64,000 nucleotides of DNA from Leucobacter luti (GCF_019464495.1 NZ_CP080492.1:3286001-3350000), one strand, 5' to 3'. Positions 1-8,982 are shown, counted from the stretch's first letter. Numbers and translations are program-made. The notes: generated by a model from the sequence alone, not told the origin.

Positions 1-1
1 C

Positions 2-802
2 CTCACCGCGCTCGGCGTGCAGGTCATCGAGATTCCCACAGGACCGGAGACGCGCTACCAGCCGACGCCCGAGCTTCTCTCGGCAGCTGTCGCCGAGCAC
101 GGCCCGCTCGCCGGACTCATCCTGGCGTCGCCTGCGAACCCGACCGGCACGATGCTCGACCGAGCGTCGATTTCAGCGCTCGTCACGTGGTGTGTGGCGA
201 ACAAGGTGCGGATCATCAGTGATGAGATCTACCACGGCATCACGTTCCCGGAACCGGGAGCAATGGATCCGCGCGGTGTGACGCTGCGTGAGCTTGATCC
301 GGAAGCCGTGGTGATCAACTCGTTCTCGAAGTACTGGGGCATGACGGGGTGGAGGCTGGGGTGGGCGATTCTGCCGCCGGCTCTGATTGGGCCGGTCGAA
401 GCACTCGCGTCGAACTTTGCGCTGTCGCCTCCCGCACCGGCGCAGGAACTTGCGATGCGCGCGTTCACCGAGGAGAACTATGCGGAGCGCGACGAAATCG
501 TCGGCGGCTTTGCTCGCGCGCGCGCACTCATCCTCGATGCCGAATCTGAGCTCGGGTGGGGCACCGCTGCGCCGTCGGACGGCGCGTTCTACTACTATTC
601 GGAGCTCGGGCCGCAGCTGGAGCGCTACGCGGACTCGTCTGCGTACGCACGCGCACTGCTAGAGGGGGCCGACGTTGCCGTCGTGCCGGGCACCGACTTC
701 GACACTGTCGCTGGCCACCGCGCCGTCCGGCTGTCGTACGCCGCTGGCGAGGCGGCCGTCGCGGAGGCCCTGGACCGCATCATCCGCTTCCAACGCGGCT
801 AA
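2..802 (+). CDS. PLP-dependent class I/II aminotransferase (5' end outside window)
   Basis: Fold-type I aminotransferase that would transfer an amino group between an amino acid and a 2-oxo acid. The reading frame is already open at the first bases, so the N-terminal part lies upstream of the window. Visible family motifs are the ASPANPTG loop (cofactor/substrate Asn), the SDEIYHG segment with the Asp that contacts the pyridine nitrogen, and SFSKYWGMTGWRLGW holding the Schiff-base lysine and the phosphate-contacting Arg. The C-terminal small domain ends with a normal VRLSYAAG segment containing the carboxylate-binding Arg. It converges on the alcohol dehydrogenase gene with about 200 bases between them. 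Substrate cannot be told from sequence; aspartate or an aromatic/branched amino acid are the usual choices for this subgroup. Confidence 0.93.
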   Translation, partial: LTALGVQVIEIPTGPETRYQPTPELLSAAVAEHGPLAGLILASPANPTGTMLDRASISALVTWCVANKVRIISDEIYHGITFPEPGAMDPRGVTLRELDPEAVVINSFSKYWGMTGWRLGWAILPPALIGPVEALASNFALSPPAPAQELAMRAFTEENYAERDEIVGGFARARALILDAESELGWGTAAPSDGAFYYYSELGPQLERYADSSAYARALLEGADVAVVPGTDFDTVAGHRAVRLSYAAGEAAVAEALDRIIRFQRG

Positions 803-1000
803 GCTGTCTGGCCCTGGCCCTGGCCACGGCTATGCCCCCGCTCCAACGACGGCCCCCAACTCCGAGCAAAGCTCTGGCGACGGCCGCACGGAGCTGTGCC
901 GTCGCAGACTGCGCTCAGATGCACTCGAGACTTCACTGAAGCTCGCCGCACCTGAGCACAGCCCATATGGCGCTCACGAAAGACGGTCGGGTGCGTGCAA
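803..1000. other. Intergenic space between convergent genes
   Basis: No convincing gene. It begins with a short GGCCCTGGCCCTGGCCA repeat just after the aminotransferase stop. No clear Rho-independent terminator is visible. Confidence 0.5.
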
Positions 1001-2116
1001 TCAGTATTCGATGACGGAGCGGATGCCGCGGCCCTTGCGCATTTCGGCGAAGGCATCGTTGACGCCGTCGAGCGTAATGCGGTCGGTCACCATCGAATCG
1101 AGGTCCACCAGGCCCTCCATGTACAGGTCGATGATTTTCGGAAAGTCGATCGACTGCCTGCTTGACCCGTAGTTCGAGCCGATTAGCTTCTTTTCCTGGT
1201 CGCTCATCACGAACGGGTCGATTGAGATCTTCACCCCGTCGGCGACCTGGCCGACAACGACCGCCGTGCCGCCGCGGCGGACGGCCTCGTAGCAGGCTTC
1301 AATGGTGAACGGCAGGCCGATCGCCTCGAAGGCGTAGTCCACTCCGCGGCCGCCGGTGAGCTCACGCACTGTCTCGAGCAGGTCCACTTCCCGGCTGTTG
1401 ATCACGTGCGTGGCGCCGAAGGTGCGACCCAGCTCAAGTTTCTCGTCGCTCACATCCGCGACAATGATCTGCTTCGCGCCTGCAAGCCGCGCGCCCTGCA
1501 CCACATTCAGACCGACGCCACCGCAGCCCACGACGAGCACGGTGCTGCCGGGCTCGACCCCGGCGGTGTTTGTCACTGCGCCGATCCCGGTGGTCACCGC
1601 GCAGCCGACGAGCGCGGCTTGGGCCAGTGGGGCATCTTTGCGGATGCGGATCGCCGCTGAAGCAGGCACCATTGCGTATTCGCCGAAAGACCCGACGGCA
1701 AGGAAGCTCTTCACTGCTTCCGCGCCGTCGCTCAGGCGTGGCTTGCCGTCGAAGAACACGTGCTGGTATGCAGTCTCGTTCGCGAGCTGGCACAGCACAG
1801 GAGTGCCTGAGACACAGAACTCGCACTTCTGGCACGACGGTGTCCACGACAGGATCACGTGGTCGTCGACGGAGAGCTCGGTCACTTCTGAGCCGACGGC
1901 GAGCACCACGCCGGCACCTTCGTGGCCGAGCACGAGCGGGGCGGGCGTGTCCCAGTCACCGTCGAGCGCATGCAGATCGCTGTGGCAGACGCCAGAAGCT
2001 GCGATTTTGACCAGGACCTCATGGGGGCCAGGCTGATCAGAGATCTGCAATTCGCGAATCTCAAGCGGAGCGTTGGGGGCGACGAAGACGGCTGCCTTCA
2101 CGGGGATCGTTGACAT
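1001..2116 (-). CDS. Zinc-dependent alcohol dehydrogenase (MDR family, class III-like)
   Basis: NAD(P)-dependent medium-chain dehydrogenase of 371 aa, interconverting an alcohol and an aldehyde. Catalytic zinc ligands are suggested by GVCHSDL (Cys44) and GHEGAG (His65, Glu66). The structural zinc loop is present with Cys95, Cys98, Cys101 and Cys109 (CQKCEFC...C). The Rossmann motif is VVGCGGVGLNVVQGA. The start is placed at MSTIPVKA because AAGGAACC lies just upstream; a longer frame extends 19 residues further but lacks family similarity. It resembles the NDMA-dependent or mycothiol/glutathione-dependent formaldehyde dehydrogenase branch, but the exact substrate is not determinable. It is the third gene of a minus-strand block with an amino-acid permease and an unknown protein, so an aldehyde from amino-acid or amine catabolism is a reasonable guess. 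Confidence 0.92.
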   Translation of the reverse strand: MSTIPVKAAVFVAPNAPLEIRELQISDQPGPHEVLVKIAASGVCHSDLHALDGDWDTPAPLVLGHEGAGVVLAVGSEVTELSVDDHVILSWTPSCQKCEFCVSGTPVLCQLANETAYQHVFFDGKPRLSDGAEAVKSFLAVGSFGEYAMVPASAAIRIRKDAPLAQAALVGCAVTTGIGAVTNTAGVEPGSTVLVVGCGGVGLNVVQGARLAGAKQIIVADVSDEKLELGRTFGATHVINSREVDLLETVRELTGGRGVDYAFEAIGLPFTIEACYEAVRRGGTAVVVGQVADGVKISIDPFVMSDQEKKLIGSNYGSSRQSIDFPKIIDLYMEGLVDLDSMVTDRITLDGVNDAFAEMRKGRGIRSVIEY

Positions 2117-2138
2117 GAGAGGTTCCTTTCGTTCCAGC

Positions 2139-2750
2139 TCAGGCGCTGGGGGAGGGTGAGGGTGCCGGATCAAGCTCGCGCACCGCGCGAATGAGGGCGA
2201 GGATCCGCTCCGGCTCGCCAGGCGGGAATGCTGTCGCTTTGAACACGGGAGGGATCATGACCCAGACGTATGCTCCACCCATCGGGCTGAGTGTGAGCGT
2301 GCGTTGGCCGGTCTGTGCGATGCTCGCACGCACCATGTCGATGGTGCCGAGATGTTCAGCCGTGATCGCGTTGAGGCGCGCCACTGCACGTGAGTCTGGC
2401 AATGAACCGCGATCCGCCACAAAGGTGCCGCCGCGCTGTGGGCCGCGGTGCACCAGCTTCACTCCGCGGGGGATCGCTGTCGATGCGGGAAGCTGCGTGC
2501 TCACGGTGAGGGCATACACCCTCGAGAAGACATAGTTTCCGGGTTCGTAGCTGAGTGCGAGGTCGAGTCCGTCTGCGGTGCGCACTGACACGGTCGTCTG
2601 GTCGGCTCCCGTCACCTCCCCGAACTGCTCCGCGGTGAAGCGCAGCGCCTGCCGTGCTCGGTCCACGATGGGGCCGTTGCCCGCGAGGGGGTGCTTGCGC
2701 GGTGTGCGCGGCTTCACGGTGGGGGCTACGGCGGCACCGAAGCCGGTCAT
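2139..2750 (-). CDS. Uncharacterised 203-aa protein, coupled to permease
   Basis: I do not recognise a family. The protein appears soluble, with no signal peptide or membrane segment, an N-terminal basic and proline-rich stretch (about residues 13-25), mixed alpha/beta character and a short Pro/Ser tail (PAPSPSPSA). Its start overlaps the permease stop by 4 bases (ATGA), so translational coupling is likely, and it sits 22 bases before the alcohol dehydrogenase start. It therefore belongs to a three-gene operon: permease, this protein, dehydrogenase. Overlap geometry and codon use match the neighbours, so it is a real gene. A role tied to the transported substrate or its aldehyde is only inferred from position. 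Confidence 0.8.
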   Translation of the reverse strand: MTGFGAAVAPTVKPRTPRKHPLAGNGPIVDRARQALRFTAEQFGEVTGADQTTVSVRTADGLDLALSYEPGNYVFSRVYALTVSTQLPASTAIPRGVKLVHRGPQRGGTFVADRGSLPDSRAVARLNAITAEHLGTIDMVRASIAQTGQRTLTLSPMGGAYVWVMIPPVFKATAFPPGEPERILALIRAVRELDPAPSPSPSA

Positions 2751-4228
2751 CGTGTTCCCTCGACATCGGCCGGATCGGCGGACGTTGCCGTGTTCGCAGC
2801 CGCCGAAGCGTCCCGCGCGTCAACGATTTCCTCATAGCCATCCCCGAGGCCTTCCGAGCGCACGATGATGTTGCTCTGCGTGTGCACGAGATCGGTGGGA
2901 GTGAAGAGCGGCAGGCGATTGCGCTTCAGCCAGATCACGGCGAACAGGGCAATCGCGGCGATGATCACTGCTGCGCTGCCCCACACTACGAGGCGCTGCT
3001 CCATATCCGGCACGATGAACGCGATCAGGTAGACACACGAGGCGATTCCGAGCACCTGCGGCACCGGGTAGAACGGCGTCTTGAACGGGCGGCGAGCTGC
3101 GGGGTATCGGCGGCGCAGCACGATCACATCGATCTGGGCAATGATGTAGCTCAACAGCCAGGTGGTGCAGGCGATACTAATGAGGTTCAGGATCAGATCG
3201 ATGCCGCCGTCCGCGAACGTCGAGTAGAGCAGCACTGATGCCATGCATCCCGCGGTCACGAGCATGCCAGCCCACGGCACACGCGTGCGGCGGCTGACCT
3301 GGGCAAGCCACTTCGGCAGCAGGCCCTCATTGGCGAGGCCGTACAGCATGCGCGGGATCGCGGCCAGATACGAATTGCCGGTCGAGAACGAGGCAAGGAT
3401 CGTGACGATCGTCATGATCAGCCCGCCAGCGGCCCCGAAGATTGCGGTGGCGCCAACCACGTGCGGGATTGAGGAGCTTGCCATCTCAGCGAGATCGGCA
3501 TAGCGCGTTGCGCCCCACCCGAACAGCACGTCGACAATGAAGATGGTGCAGACACCAATGATCATGGCCATGGGAATCGTCTTCCACGGCTTTTTAACTT
3601 CTTCTGCGAGCGGAGCCACAAACTCCATGCCGATGTACAGCCAGATTGCCACGGCACCCATCGAAGCCAGCGTGCTCCAGTCCGTGTTCAATACGGGGTT
3701 GTTGACGGGTGTGCTGGCCGTGAAACCGAGTACACCCGAGACTCCCATGACCGCGAGGATTCCCATCATGCCGAACACGACGGGGATCTGAACGCGCGCA
3801 AAGATGTCGACGCCGGAAATGTTGAGCGTGAGCAGAATCGCGAGCAGCAAGAAGGAGAACGCGGCGGCGGGGAAGCCAGTGAGCGACTCAAATGACTCTC
3901 CGGCGACGAGCAGCTGAGTGCCGCCGTCTGCGGAGACGAGCACGAGGTACCCGCCGAGCACCGCGATGATCGCCATGAGGCGGCCGAGCGCCGGCAGCGT
4001 GTACTCGCCCACCATGCCACCTCCTGGCAGCATCGAGGCGAGTTCGCCGTAGGAAATGGCGACCATGGTGATGATGATGAGCCCGATGAAAGCGGGAATT
4101 GCGAAGGCGAGGCCACCTGTGCCGAAACCGTTGCCGAGCGACACCATCGCGGTGCCGGAGACAACGAGGCCGGTCGATGCGGCATAGGCCGCACCGAACC
4201 CGAGGCTTCGTTTGAGTTTGGTCGTCAT
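2747..4228 (-). CDS. APC-family amino acid permease
   Basis: Membrane transporter of 493 aa in the amino acid-polyamine-organocation superfamily. About twelve hydrophobic segments run from residue 10 to about 440, followed by a hydrophilic C-terminal tail rich in Ala/Asp/Glu. The first segment carries the unwound-helix type glycine pattern (SLGNGFGTGGLAFAIP). The start MTTKLKRS is chosen because AAAGGAG sits 8-10 bases upstream; seven further upstream residues in frame are not needed. It is the first gene of an operon with the unknown 203-aa protein and the alcohol dehydrogenase, and it lies about 180 bases downstream of a same-strand PucR regulator, the likely controller. Substrate is unknown; amino acid or amine uptake is expected. 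Confidence 0.92.
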   Translation of the reverse strand: MTTKLKRSLGFGAAYAASTGLVVSGTAMVSLGNGFGTGGLAFAIPAFIGLIIITMVAISYGELASMLPGGGMVGEYTLPALGRLMAIIAVLGGYLVLVSADGGTQLLVAGESFESLTGFPAAAFSFLLLAILLTLNISGVDIFARVQIPVVFGMMGILAVMGVSGVLGFTASTPVNNPVLNTDWSTLASMGAVAIWLYIGMEFVAPLAEEVKKPWKTIPMAMIIGVCTIFIVDVLFGWGATRYADLAEMASSSIPHVVGATAIFGAAGGLIMTIVTILASFSTGNSYLAAIPRMLYGLANEGLLPKWLAQVSRRTRVPWAGMLVTAGCMASVLLYSTFADGGIDLILNLISIACTTWLLSYIIAQIDVIVLRRRYPAARRPFKTPFYPVPQVLGIASCVYLIAFIVPDMEQRLVVWGSAAVIIAAIALFAVIWLKRNRLPLFTPTDLVHTQSNIIVRSEGLGDGYEEIVDARDASAAANTATSADPADVEGTR

Positions 4229-4370
4229 GCAGGAGCTCCTTTGCGCCACGCGAGTGGGATGTGGACCTCCTCAGCTTCGCACTGGGCTCGGGCGAGCCGC
4301 ATTGGACGTTTAGCTCACATCGCTCGCTGCGGCCACCACTTTGTCGCGGATCACTGCGGGATCACGGTGA

Positions 4371-4408
4371 CAAACCGGCCAGCATTTCGCGCCTGACTCG
4401 ACGGTTTG
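4371..4408 (-). terminator. Possible hairpin directly after the pucR-type gene
   Basis: A 7-bp perfect inverted repeat (CAAACCG at 4371-4377, CGGTTTG at 4402-4408) directly abuts the stop codon of the PucR-type regulator. The loop is about 24 bases and there is no U tract, so it could be a weak terminator or a regulatory structure ahead of the permease operon. The remaining sequence down to 4229 would hold the permease promoter. Confidence 0.35.
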
Positions 4409-6004
4409 CTATTCCTGGAGATAGCGCAGTGCGATCGCGAGCTCGGCGCGGACCTCGAAATCGTCAAGGTCGGAGCCGGTGAGATCGGCGATTTGAGCGA
4501 GCCGGTGCGCCAGGGTGTGGCGATGCACATCGAGCTCACGGGAGGTGGGCAAGGGGCGGCCATGGTGCCGAAGCCAAACGCGGAGCGTGCGAAGGAGGTC
4601 CGCATCAGACTCCGCGTCATACGCGTTGACGGCGCCGAGGAGGCGGCGCGCAATGTGCGCGGCATCGGAGGCGTCGATCAGATCGGAAATCCCCTCGCGC
4701 CAGAGCTCGGTGAATGATGTCACCGAGCCGTCCGCACCGGTCCCGCGGCGCAGCCCGAAGTCGGCAGCCTTCTTTGCCTCAGTGAGCGCAAGCTCCAGCC
4801 CCTCCCACCGATCGGCGCGGGACCGCCCGATGACCAGGCCGAAGGGGGCGAGTTGCGCGAGCACCAGCTCCGCGTCCGGCTCGCGCACAAGCAGCGCGGC
4901 GTCTCCGCGATACTGCGCGAAGAACACCGGGAACTCTGCGGTGGCCTGCAGCGACTCGAGCGCCGGCATGAGGCGTTCTGCCTGGAAGTGCTGCGGGATC
5001 CCCACCAGTGTGACGAGCGGGGGAGTAGGGAGCGGCCCCCACACACTCTCCACGAGGTGCCTGGTCACCGCCACATTGCCCGACAACACGAGCTGCAGCA
5101 GTGCCTCTCTGAGTGTGGTGTGGAGCGCGCCGAGTGCCTGGTTCTGCTGGAGCGAGACACTCACGAGGGCGAGCACGCTCGACAGTACATTGCGTGAGAC
5201 GTCATCGAAGCCGCGGCTGAGGGTGAGTACGAGCATGCCGCTGGGCTCGCCGGGTTCGCCCAGCATTTGCAGCACCGCTTCAACCTCTGGCGTGACCTGT
5301 GTGGAGAGGAAGCGCTGATCGCTTTCGAGTGCACGCTGCACAATCGGCGAGAGCTCTGCGGCTGTGACGCGCGGGCCATCCGGCGCCTCGACGAGGGTCA
5401 CTGGGCGCCCCAGCGGATCGTAGAGCGCCACACCACAGCCGAGCTGTCGCGCGGTCTCACGCAGTGTTGCACTCAATCCGTCACGTCGCGTCGCCGCGTT
5501 GGCAATGGCCTTCTGGGCGCGGAGTGAGCGCGTATAGCGTTCAGTCTGGTCTCGCTGCAGTACGCGCGCCGCCTCCTGTAGCAAATCCATGAACGAGATC
5601 TCGTATGGGACATCGAACAGAATCAGTCCATGCTGCCGACACGCCATGGCCAGCTGCGGTGGGATCCCCTGGTGCAGCACGTCGCTCCCGAAGCCGACAC
5701 CGATGACGCCGTGCGCTGCGATCAACGCCGCGTAGTCGAGGTACATTCGCTCGAGTCGCTCCTGCGACAATCGCACCTCGGGCACCGAAGGGTCAGCAGA
5801 TCGAACCACGGGGAACTGCCACCCGAGGGTGAGGATGACTTCTGCTGGACCGAGAAATGGGGTCGGGTCGATCATGTCTGTGGCGTGCAGCCACTCAAAC
5901 TCTTGGTCGAGGGACTGCTCAATCGACGCAGCATCCTCGCCTCCCACCACGAGGCGGAGGCGGAGCGACGGGTTCTGGAGGAGCTTGCGGAGGCTGAGTG
6001 ACAC
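4409..6004 (-). CDS. PucR-family transcriptional regulator
   Basis: Regulator of 531 aa. The N-terminal third (about residues 5-130) matches the PucR purine-catabolism-regulator-like sensor domain (LRKLLQNPSLRLRLVVGG). The middle has GAF-like and CdaR GGDEF-like character. The C-terminus is the PucR helix-turn-helix (HRHTLAHRLAQIADLTG). Members activate catabolic operons for purines, amino acids, amines or polyamines in Actinobacteria. It is transcribed in the same direction as the downstream permease/unknown/alcohol dehydrogenase block and 180 bases from it, so those genes are the most likely targets. The ligand is not predictable. The start ATG is conventional for the family. Confidence 0.93.
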   Translation of the reverse strand: MSLSLRKLLQNPSLRLRLVVGGEDAASIEQSLDQEFEWLHATDMIDPTPFLGPAEVILTLGWQFPVVRSADPSVPEVRLSQERLERMYLDYAALIAAHGVIGVGFGSDVLHQGIPPQLAMACRQHGLILFDVPYEISFMDLLQEAARVLQRDQTERYTRSLRAQKAIANAATRRDGLSATLRETARQLGCGVALYDPLGRPVTLVEAPDGPRVTAAELSPIVQRALESDQRFLSTQVTPEVEAVLQMLGEPGEPSGMLVLTLSRGFDDVSRNVLSSVLALVSVSLQQNQALGALHTTLREALLQLVLSGNVAVTRHLVESVWGPLPTPPLVTLVGIPQHFQAERLMPALESLQATAEFPVFFAQYRGDAALLVREPDAELVLAQLAPFGLVIGRSRADRWEGLELALTEAKKAADFGLRRGTGADGSVTSFTELWREGISDLIDASDAAHIARRLLGAVNAYDAESDADLLRTLRVWLRHHGRPLPTSRELDVHRHTLAHRLAQIADLTGSDLDDFEVRAELAIALRYLQE

Positions 6005-6018
6005 CGCTCCAGCGTACG

Positions 6019-6492
6019 TTACCCGCCGATTCGGACCGGGGTGCCCATCGCGATACCCGCACGGCGCTGCAGAGCTGCGTCGACGGTGGGGGCAGCAGGA
6101 TCCATGCCGAGCGCCGCAAGTACGTCGGCGGCGTCAGCACCGAGATCCAGCACGAGGCCCGTGACGCTCTCTGCCAGTGGGCCATCAAGTCCAGCGACCA
6201 CGCGCGACACGGCCGAGCGTACGGCTTTCGCGAGGGTATCGGGTGTGGGTTCCCCGGAGGGAGCGGTGCCAGCCGCGAGCGCAACTTCAGCGCGGGCGTA
6301 GGTGACGCCGTCGCCGGAGATTGCCTCGGCGATCAGCGCAGTCTCGGCGCGTCGCACCGAGATCTCGAGCACGCTACTTGCGGGGCCGAGCGAGACAGGC
6401 TTGGCGGTAATTGGCAGAGAAATGCCCGAAGGGGCAGCGCCGTGATCATGCTGATCCGGTGCTGCCCCTCCGAAAGTGAACTTCAGATCCAT
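6019..6492 (-). CDS. Uncharacterised 157-aa protein
   Basis: A small acidic, alanine-rich protein without signal peptide or membrane segments. The first 20 residues hold a His/Asp cluster (DQHDHG), and the rest looks like a compact alpha/beta domain with a regular helical pattern. I do not recognise a family; there is weak resemblance to the N-terminal part of sugar-kinase-like folds (VTGLVLDLGADAADVLAALG), not enough for a call. It lies between alanine dehydrogenase (23 bases upstream) and the PucR regulator (14 bases downstream) on the same strand, so it may be co-transcribed with ald. Codon use and spacing support a real gene. Confidence 0.65.
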   Translation of the reverse strand: MDLKFTFGGAAPDQHDHGAAPSGISLPITAKPVSLGPASSVLEISVRRAETALIAEAISGDGVTYARAEVALAAGTAPSGEPTPDTLAKAVRSAVSRVVAGLDGPLAESVTGLVLDLGADAADVLAALGMDPAAPTVDAALQRRAGIAMGTPVRIGG

Positions 6493-6515
6493 AGGATCCA
6501 GAGTACGCCCTGTGC

Positions 6516-7643
6516 TTACGCGTTCGCTGCGAGCACGTCCTCAACGGTGGAGAACGGCAGGCCGTCGAAGGCGTCAGCGACACCCTTGAAGGTGACCACG
6601 CCGTCGTGCGCGTTGAGGCCCTTTGCGAGCGCCTCGTCAGCGTTCAGCGCCTTGACCCAGCCCTTGTCGGCGAGTGCGACGACGTAGGGGAGGGTGGCGT
6701 TGGTGAGCGCTGCGGTGGAGGTCTCCGGGACCGCGCCGGGCATGTTCGCCACGCAGTAGTAGATCGAGTTGTGCACGGCGAAGGTGGGGTCGTCGTGTGT
6801 GGTCGGGCGCGAGTTCTCGAAGCAGCCGCCCTGGTCGATTGCGATGTCAACGAGCACGGAGCCCGGCTTCATCTGCGCGACCATCTCGTCGGTGACGAGC
6901 TTGGGTGCCTTCTCGCCGGGGATCAGCACGGAGCCGATGACGAGATCGGCATCCTTGAGTGCCTCGGTGATGTTGTGTGCGTTCGAAGTGCGGGTCTGGA
7001 TGCGACCAGCGAACTCATCCTCAAGCTGCTTGAGGCGGGGGATCGCGATGTCGATGACGGTGACTTCTGCGCCCATACCGAAGGCGATGCGAGCTGCCTG
7101 CTCACCGGCAGCGCCGCCGCCGATGACGACGACCTTGCCGCGACGGGTCGCGGTGACGCCGCCGAGGAGGACGCCGCGTCCGCCGTTGGCCTTCATCAGT
7201 GAGTATGCGCCAACCTGGACCGAGAGTCGGCCAGCGACCTCGGACATCGGGGCGAGCAGCGGCAGGCCACGGTTTGCGAGCTGCACGGTCTCGTAGGCAA
7301 TTGCCGTGGTGCCCGATGCGAGGACCGCGTCGGTGAGCGTGCGGTCTGCTGCGAGGTGCAGGTAGGTGAAGAGCACCTGCCCCTTGCGCATCTTGGCGTA
7401 CTCGGAGGCAATCGGCTCCTTGACCTTGAGGATCATGTCGGAGTCAGCCCAGACCTGGTCTGCGCTCTCGACGATCTTGGCACCGGCTGCGGTGTACTCC
7501 GCGTCGGTGATGGCCGAGCCGAGGCCGGCGCCAGCCTGCACGAAAACTTCGTGCCCGCGGCGGGTCAGCTCGAAGACGCCAGCCTGGGTAATGGCGACGC
7601 GGTTCTCGTTGTTCTTGATCTCGGTGGGAATACCGACGCGCAT
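6516..7643 (-). CDS. ald: Alanine dehydrogenase
   Basis: NAD-dependent alanine dehydrogenase of 375 aa, catalysing reversible oxidative deamination of L-alanine to pyruvate and ammonia. Family residues are in place: Arg15 (NNENRVAIT) for carboxylate binding, Lys75 (ILKVKEPI) and catalytic His96 (FTYLHLAAD), and the later VDIAIDQGG segment with the conserved Asp. The NAD-binding fold shows [18 protein letters not shown]. The start is set at MRVGIPTEI, which aligns with the M. tuberculosis enzyme and has GGAG 7 bases upstream; the four codons before it start with TTG and are ignored. It is divergent from an Lrp/AsnC regulator, the arrangement seen for AldR-controlled ald genes, so alanine-responsive induction is likely. 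Confidence 0.97.
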   Translation of the reverse strand: MRVGIPTEIKNNENRVAITQAGVFELTRRGHEVFVQAGAGLGSAITDAEYTAAGAKIVESADQVWADSDMILKVKEPIASEYAKMRKGQVLFTYLHLAADRTLTDAVLASGTTAIAYETVQLANRGLPLLAPMSEVAGRLSVQVGAYSLMKANGGRGVLLGGVTATRRGKVVVIGGGAAGEQAARIAFGMGAEVTVIDIAIPRLKQLEDEFAGRIQTRTSNAHNITEALKDADLVIGSVLIPGEKAPKLVTDEMVAQMKPGSVLVDIAIDQGGCFENSRPTTHDDPTFAVHNSIYYCVANMPGAVPETSTAALTNATLPYVVALADKGWVKALNADEALAKGLNAHDGVVTFKGVADAFDGLPFSTVEDVLAANA

Positions 7644-7734
7644 GACATGCTCCAAAGAAATCTACGGAAAGGGTGTGTGGAAAGAAAGTTGCCTCAGCTT
7701 CGAGACGAACATACGTCGTACGATGCGGCGGAAC

Positions 7735-7798
7735 CAACTAATTGTGCAGTATATTCGTAATCAGTAGTGAAAAGGTGAATTCTCTTCGGAATTAGTTG
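7735..7798. promoter_or_regulatory. ald / Lrp-type regulator divergent control region with inverted repeat
   Basis: This AT-richer stretch lies between the divergent ald and Lrp/AsnC genes. It contains a perfect 9-bp inverted repeat, CAACTAATT at 7735-7743 and AATTAGTTG at 7790-7798, with centres 55 bases apart (about five helical turns). Spaced half-sites on one DNA face fit octameric Lrp/AldR-type regulators. The assignment as operator is inferred from position and symmetry. Confidence 0.55.
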
Positions 7799-7834
7799 TT
7801 CGAGTGGGAATCCTGCGATTGAGAGCGGTGGCCA

Positions 7835-8323
7835 ATGCCCGATGGATCGAAGAATCTGCGCCCGGACATGGATCTTGATGAGGTGGACCGCAAGATCGTC
7901 GACGAGTTGCAGTCGAACGGCCGAATCACCAATGCCGAGCTCGCTGAGCGTGTCGGCGTGGCGGCATCGACCTGCATCGCTCGCGTGCGCAGCCTGGTGA
8001 CGAGACGGATCATCACCGGGTTCACCGCCAGCGTCGATCCCCGCGCGATGGGTCTCGGCCTGCAGGTGCTCATCAGCGTGACGGTGAGATCGGGCGCGAG
8101 ACAGCGGATCTCGGAGATGAGCGATTCACTCCGCGCGCTGCCTGAAGTCATGCAGCTGTTCTTCCTTGGCGGGGTCGAAGACTTCATCATCCATCTCGCG
8201 GCACGTGACTCAGACCACGTCCGCGACTTCGTGATGGAGCATCTTTCAGCGCACCCCGCAGTCTCGTCGACGCGGACGAGCATCGTGTTTAGTCACCATC
8301 AGAATCCGGTGCGCTCGGCGTAG
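7835..8323 (+). CDS. Lrp/AsnC-family regulator (AldR-like)
   Basis: DNA-binding regulator of 162 aa. The N-terminal winged helix-turn-helix spans about residues 13-65 (LDEVDRKIVDELQSNGRITNAEL, ERVGVAASTCIARV), and the C-terminal RAM/AsnC effector domain covers about 78-155 (GVEDFIIHLAARD is the typical ligand-loop segment). It is divergently transcribed from alanine dehydrogenase across a 190-base region that holds a spaced inverted repeat. In mycobacteria the equivalent gene (aldR) senses alanine and other amino acids to control ald. The same role is inferred here from family plus arrangement. Confidence 0.92.
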   Translation: MPDGSKNLRPDMDLDEVDRKIVDELQSNGRITNAELAERVGVAASTCIARVRSLVTRRIITGFTASVDPRAMGLGLQVLISVTVRSGARQRISEMSDSLRALPEVMQLFFLGGVEDFIIHLAARDSDHVRDFVMEHLSAHPAVSSTRTSIVFSHHQNPVRSA

Positions 8324-8349
8324 GCTGATGACACGTGGGCCCGCGGTCG

Positions 8350-8369
8350 GGTCCGTGATCCTTCGGACC
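8350..8369 (+). promoter_or_regulatory. Small hairpin in front of the nicotinamidase ribosome site
   Basis: GGTCCG and CGGACC form a 6-bp perfect stem with an 8-base loop, ending one base before the GGGAG ribosome site at 8370-8374 of the nicotinamidase. It could tune initiation or mark the end of the preceding transcript; no function is shown. Confidence 0.3.
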
Positions 8370-8379
8370 GGGAGATGTG

Positions 8380-8982
8380 ATGACTCGAGCGCTGCTCATC
8401 GTTGACGTGCAGAACGACTTCACCGAGGGCGGTGCGCTCGGCGTCGCCGGAGGGAACGCTGTCGCCGCTGGTATTGCCGAATTGCTGAGCGGCGAGGCTG
8501 GCGGGTCCCGGCAGAGCGCTGGAAGCCACGACTACGCGCTCGTTGCCGCCTCGCGCGATTGGCACGAAGGCGACTCGGACAACGGCGGCCACTTCGCCGC
8601 TCCAGGCACAGCGCCCGACTTCGTCACGACATGGCCCGCGCACTGTGTCCAGGGCACCTCGGGAGCCGAGTATCACGTAGCGCTCCCGCTTGACCGGATC
8701 GACGTGCACGTGCGCAAGGGGACCGGCGAGCCGGCGTACTCCGCGTTTGACGGCAGCACTCACGACGGTCGCGATCTCGCGGCCGTGCTTGCGGAGCGCG
8801 GGATCGAGGCTCTTGACGTCGTCGGGATCGCCACAGACTATTGCGTGCGCGCCTCAGCGCTCGACGCAGTGCAGGCTGGCCTCCGCGTGAGGCTGCTCTC
8901 CGATCTTGTTGCTGGAGTGGCCCCCGAGAGCTCGGCCGCCGCGCTGCGGGAGCTTGCCACCGCGGGCGTCGAAATCTGCTGA
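8380..8982 (+). CDS. pncA: Nicotinamidase / pyrazinamidase (isochorismatase-like)
   Basis: Cytosolic hydrolase of 200 aa that converts nicotinamide to nicotinate and ammonia in NAD salvage. The Asp-Lys-Cys triad is visible: Asp9 (LLIVDVQNDF), Lys113 (VRKGTGEPAYSAF) and Cys155 (GIATDYCVRASA). Metal ligands fit Asp60, His62 and His71 (DWHEGDSDNGGHF). The ATG at 8380 is preferred over the GTG one codon earlier because GGAG lies 5 bases before it. The gene converges with the antiporter gene, 13 bases apart. It is about 50 bases downstream of the Lrp regulator and may read through from it. Confidence 0.95.
   Translation: MTRALLIVDVQNDFTEGGALGVAGGNAVAAGIAELLSGEAGGSRQSAGSHDYALVAASRDWHEGDSDNGGHFAAPGTAPDFVTTWPAHCVQGTSGAEYHVALPLDRIDVHVRKGTGEPAYSAFDGSTHDGRDLAAVLAERGIEALDVVGIATDYCVRASALDAVQAGLRVRLLSDLVAGVAPESSAAALRELATAGVEIC

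Noticed and set aside
6019..6492. Xylulose kinase fragment
   Set aside because: Only a faint resemblance to the N-terminal sugar-kinase fold; no ATP or sugar motifs, so left as unknown.
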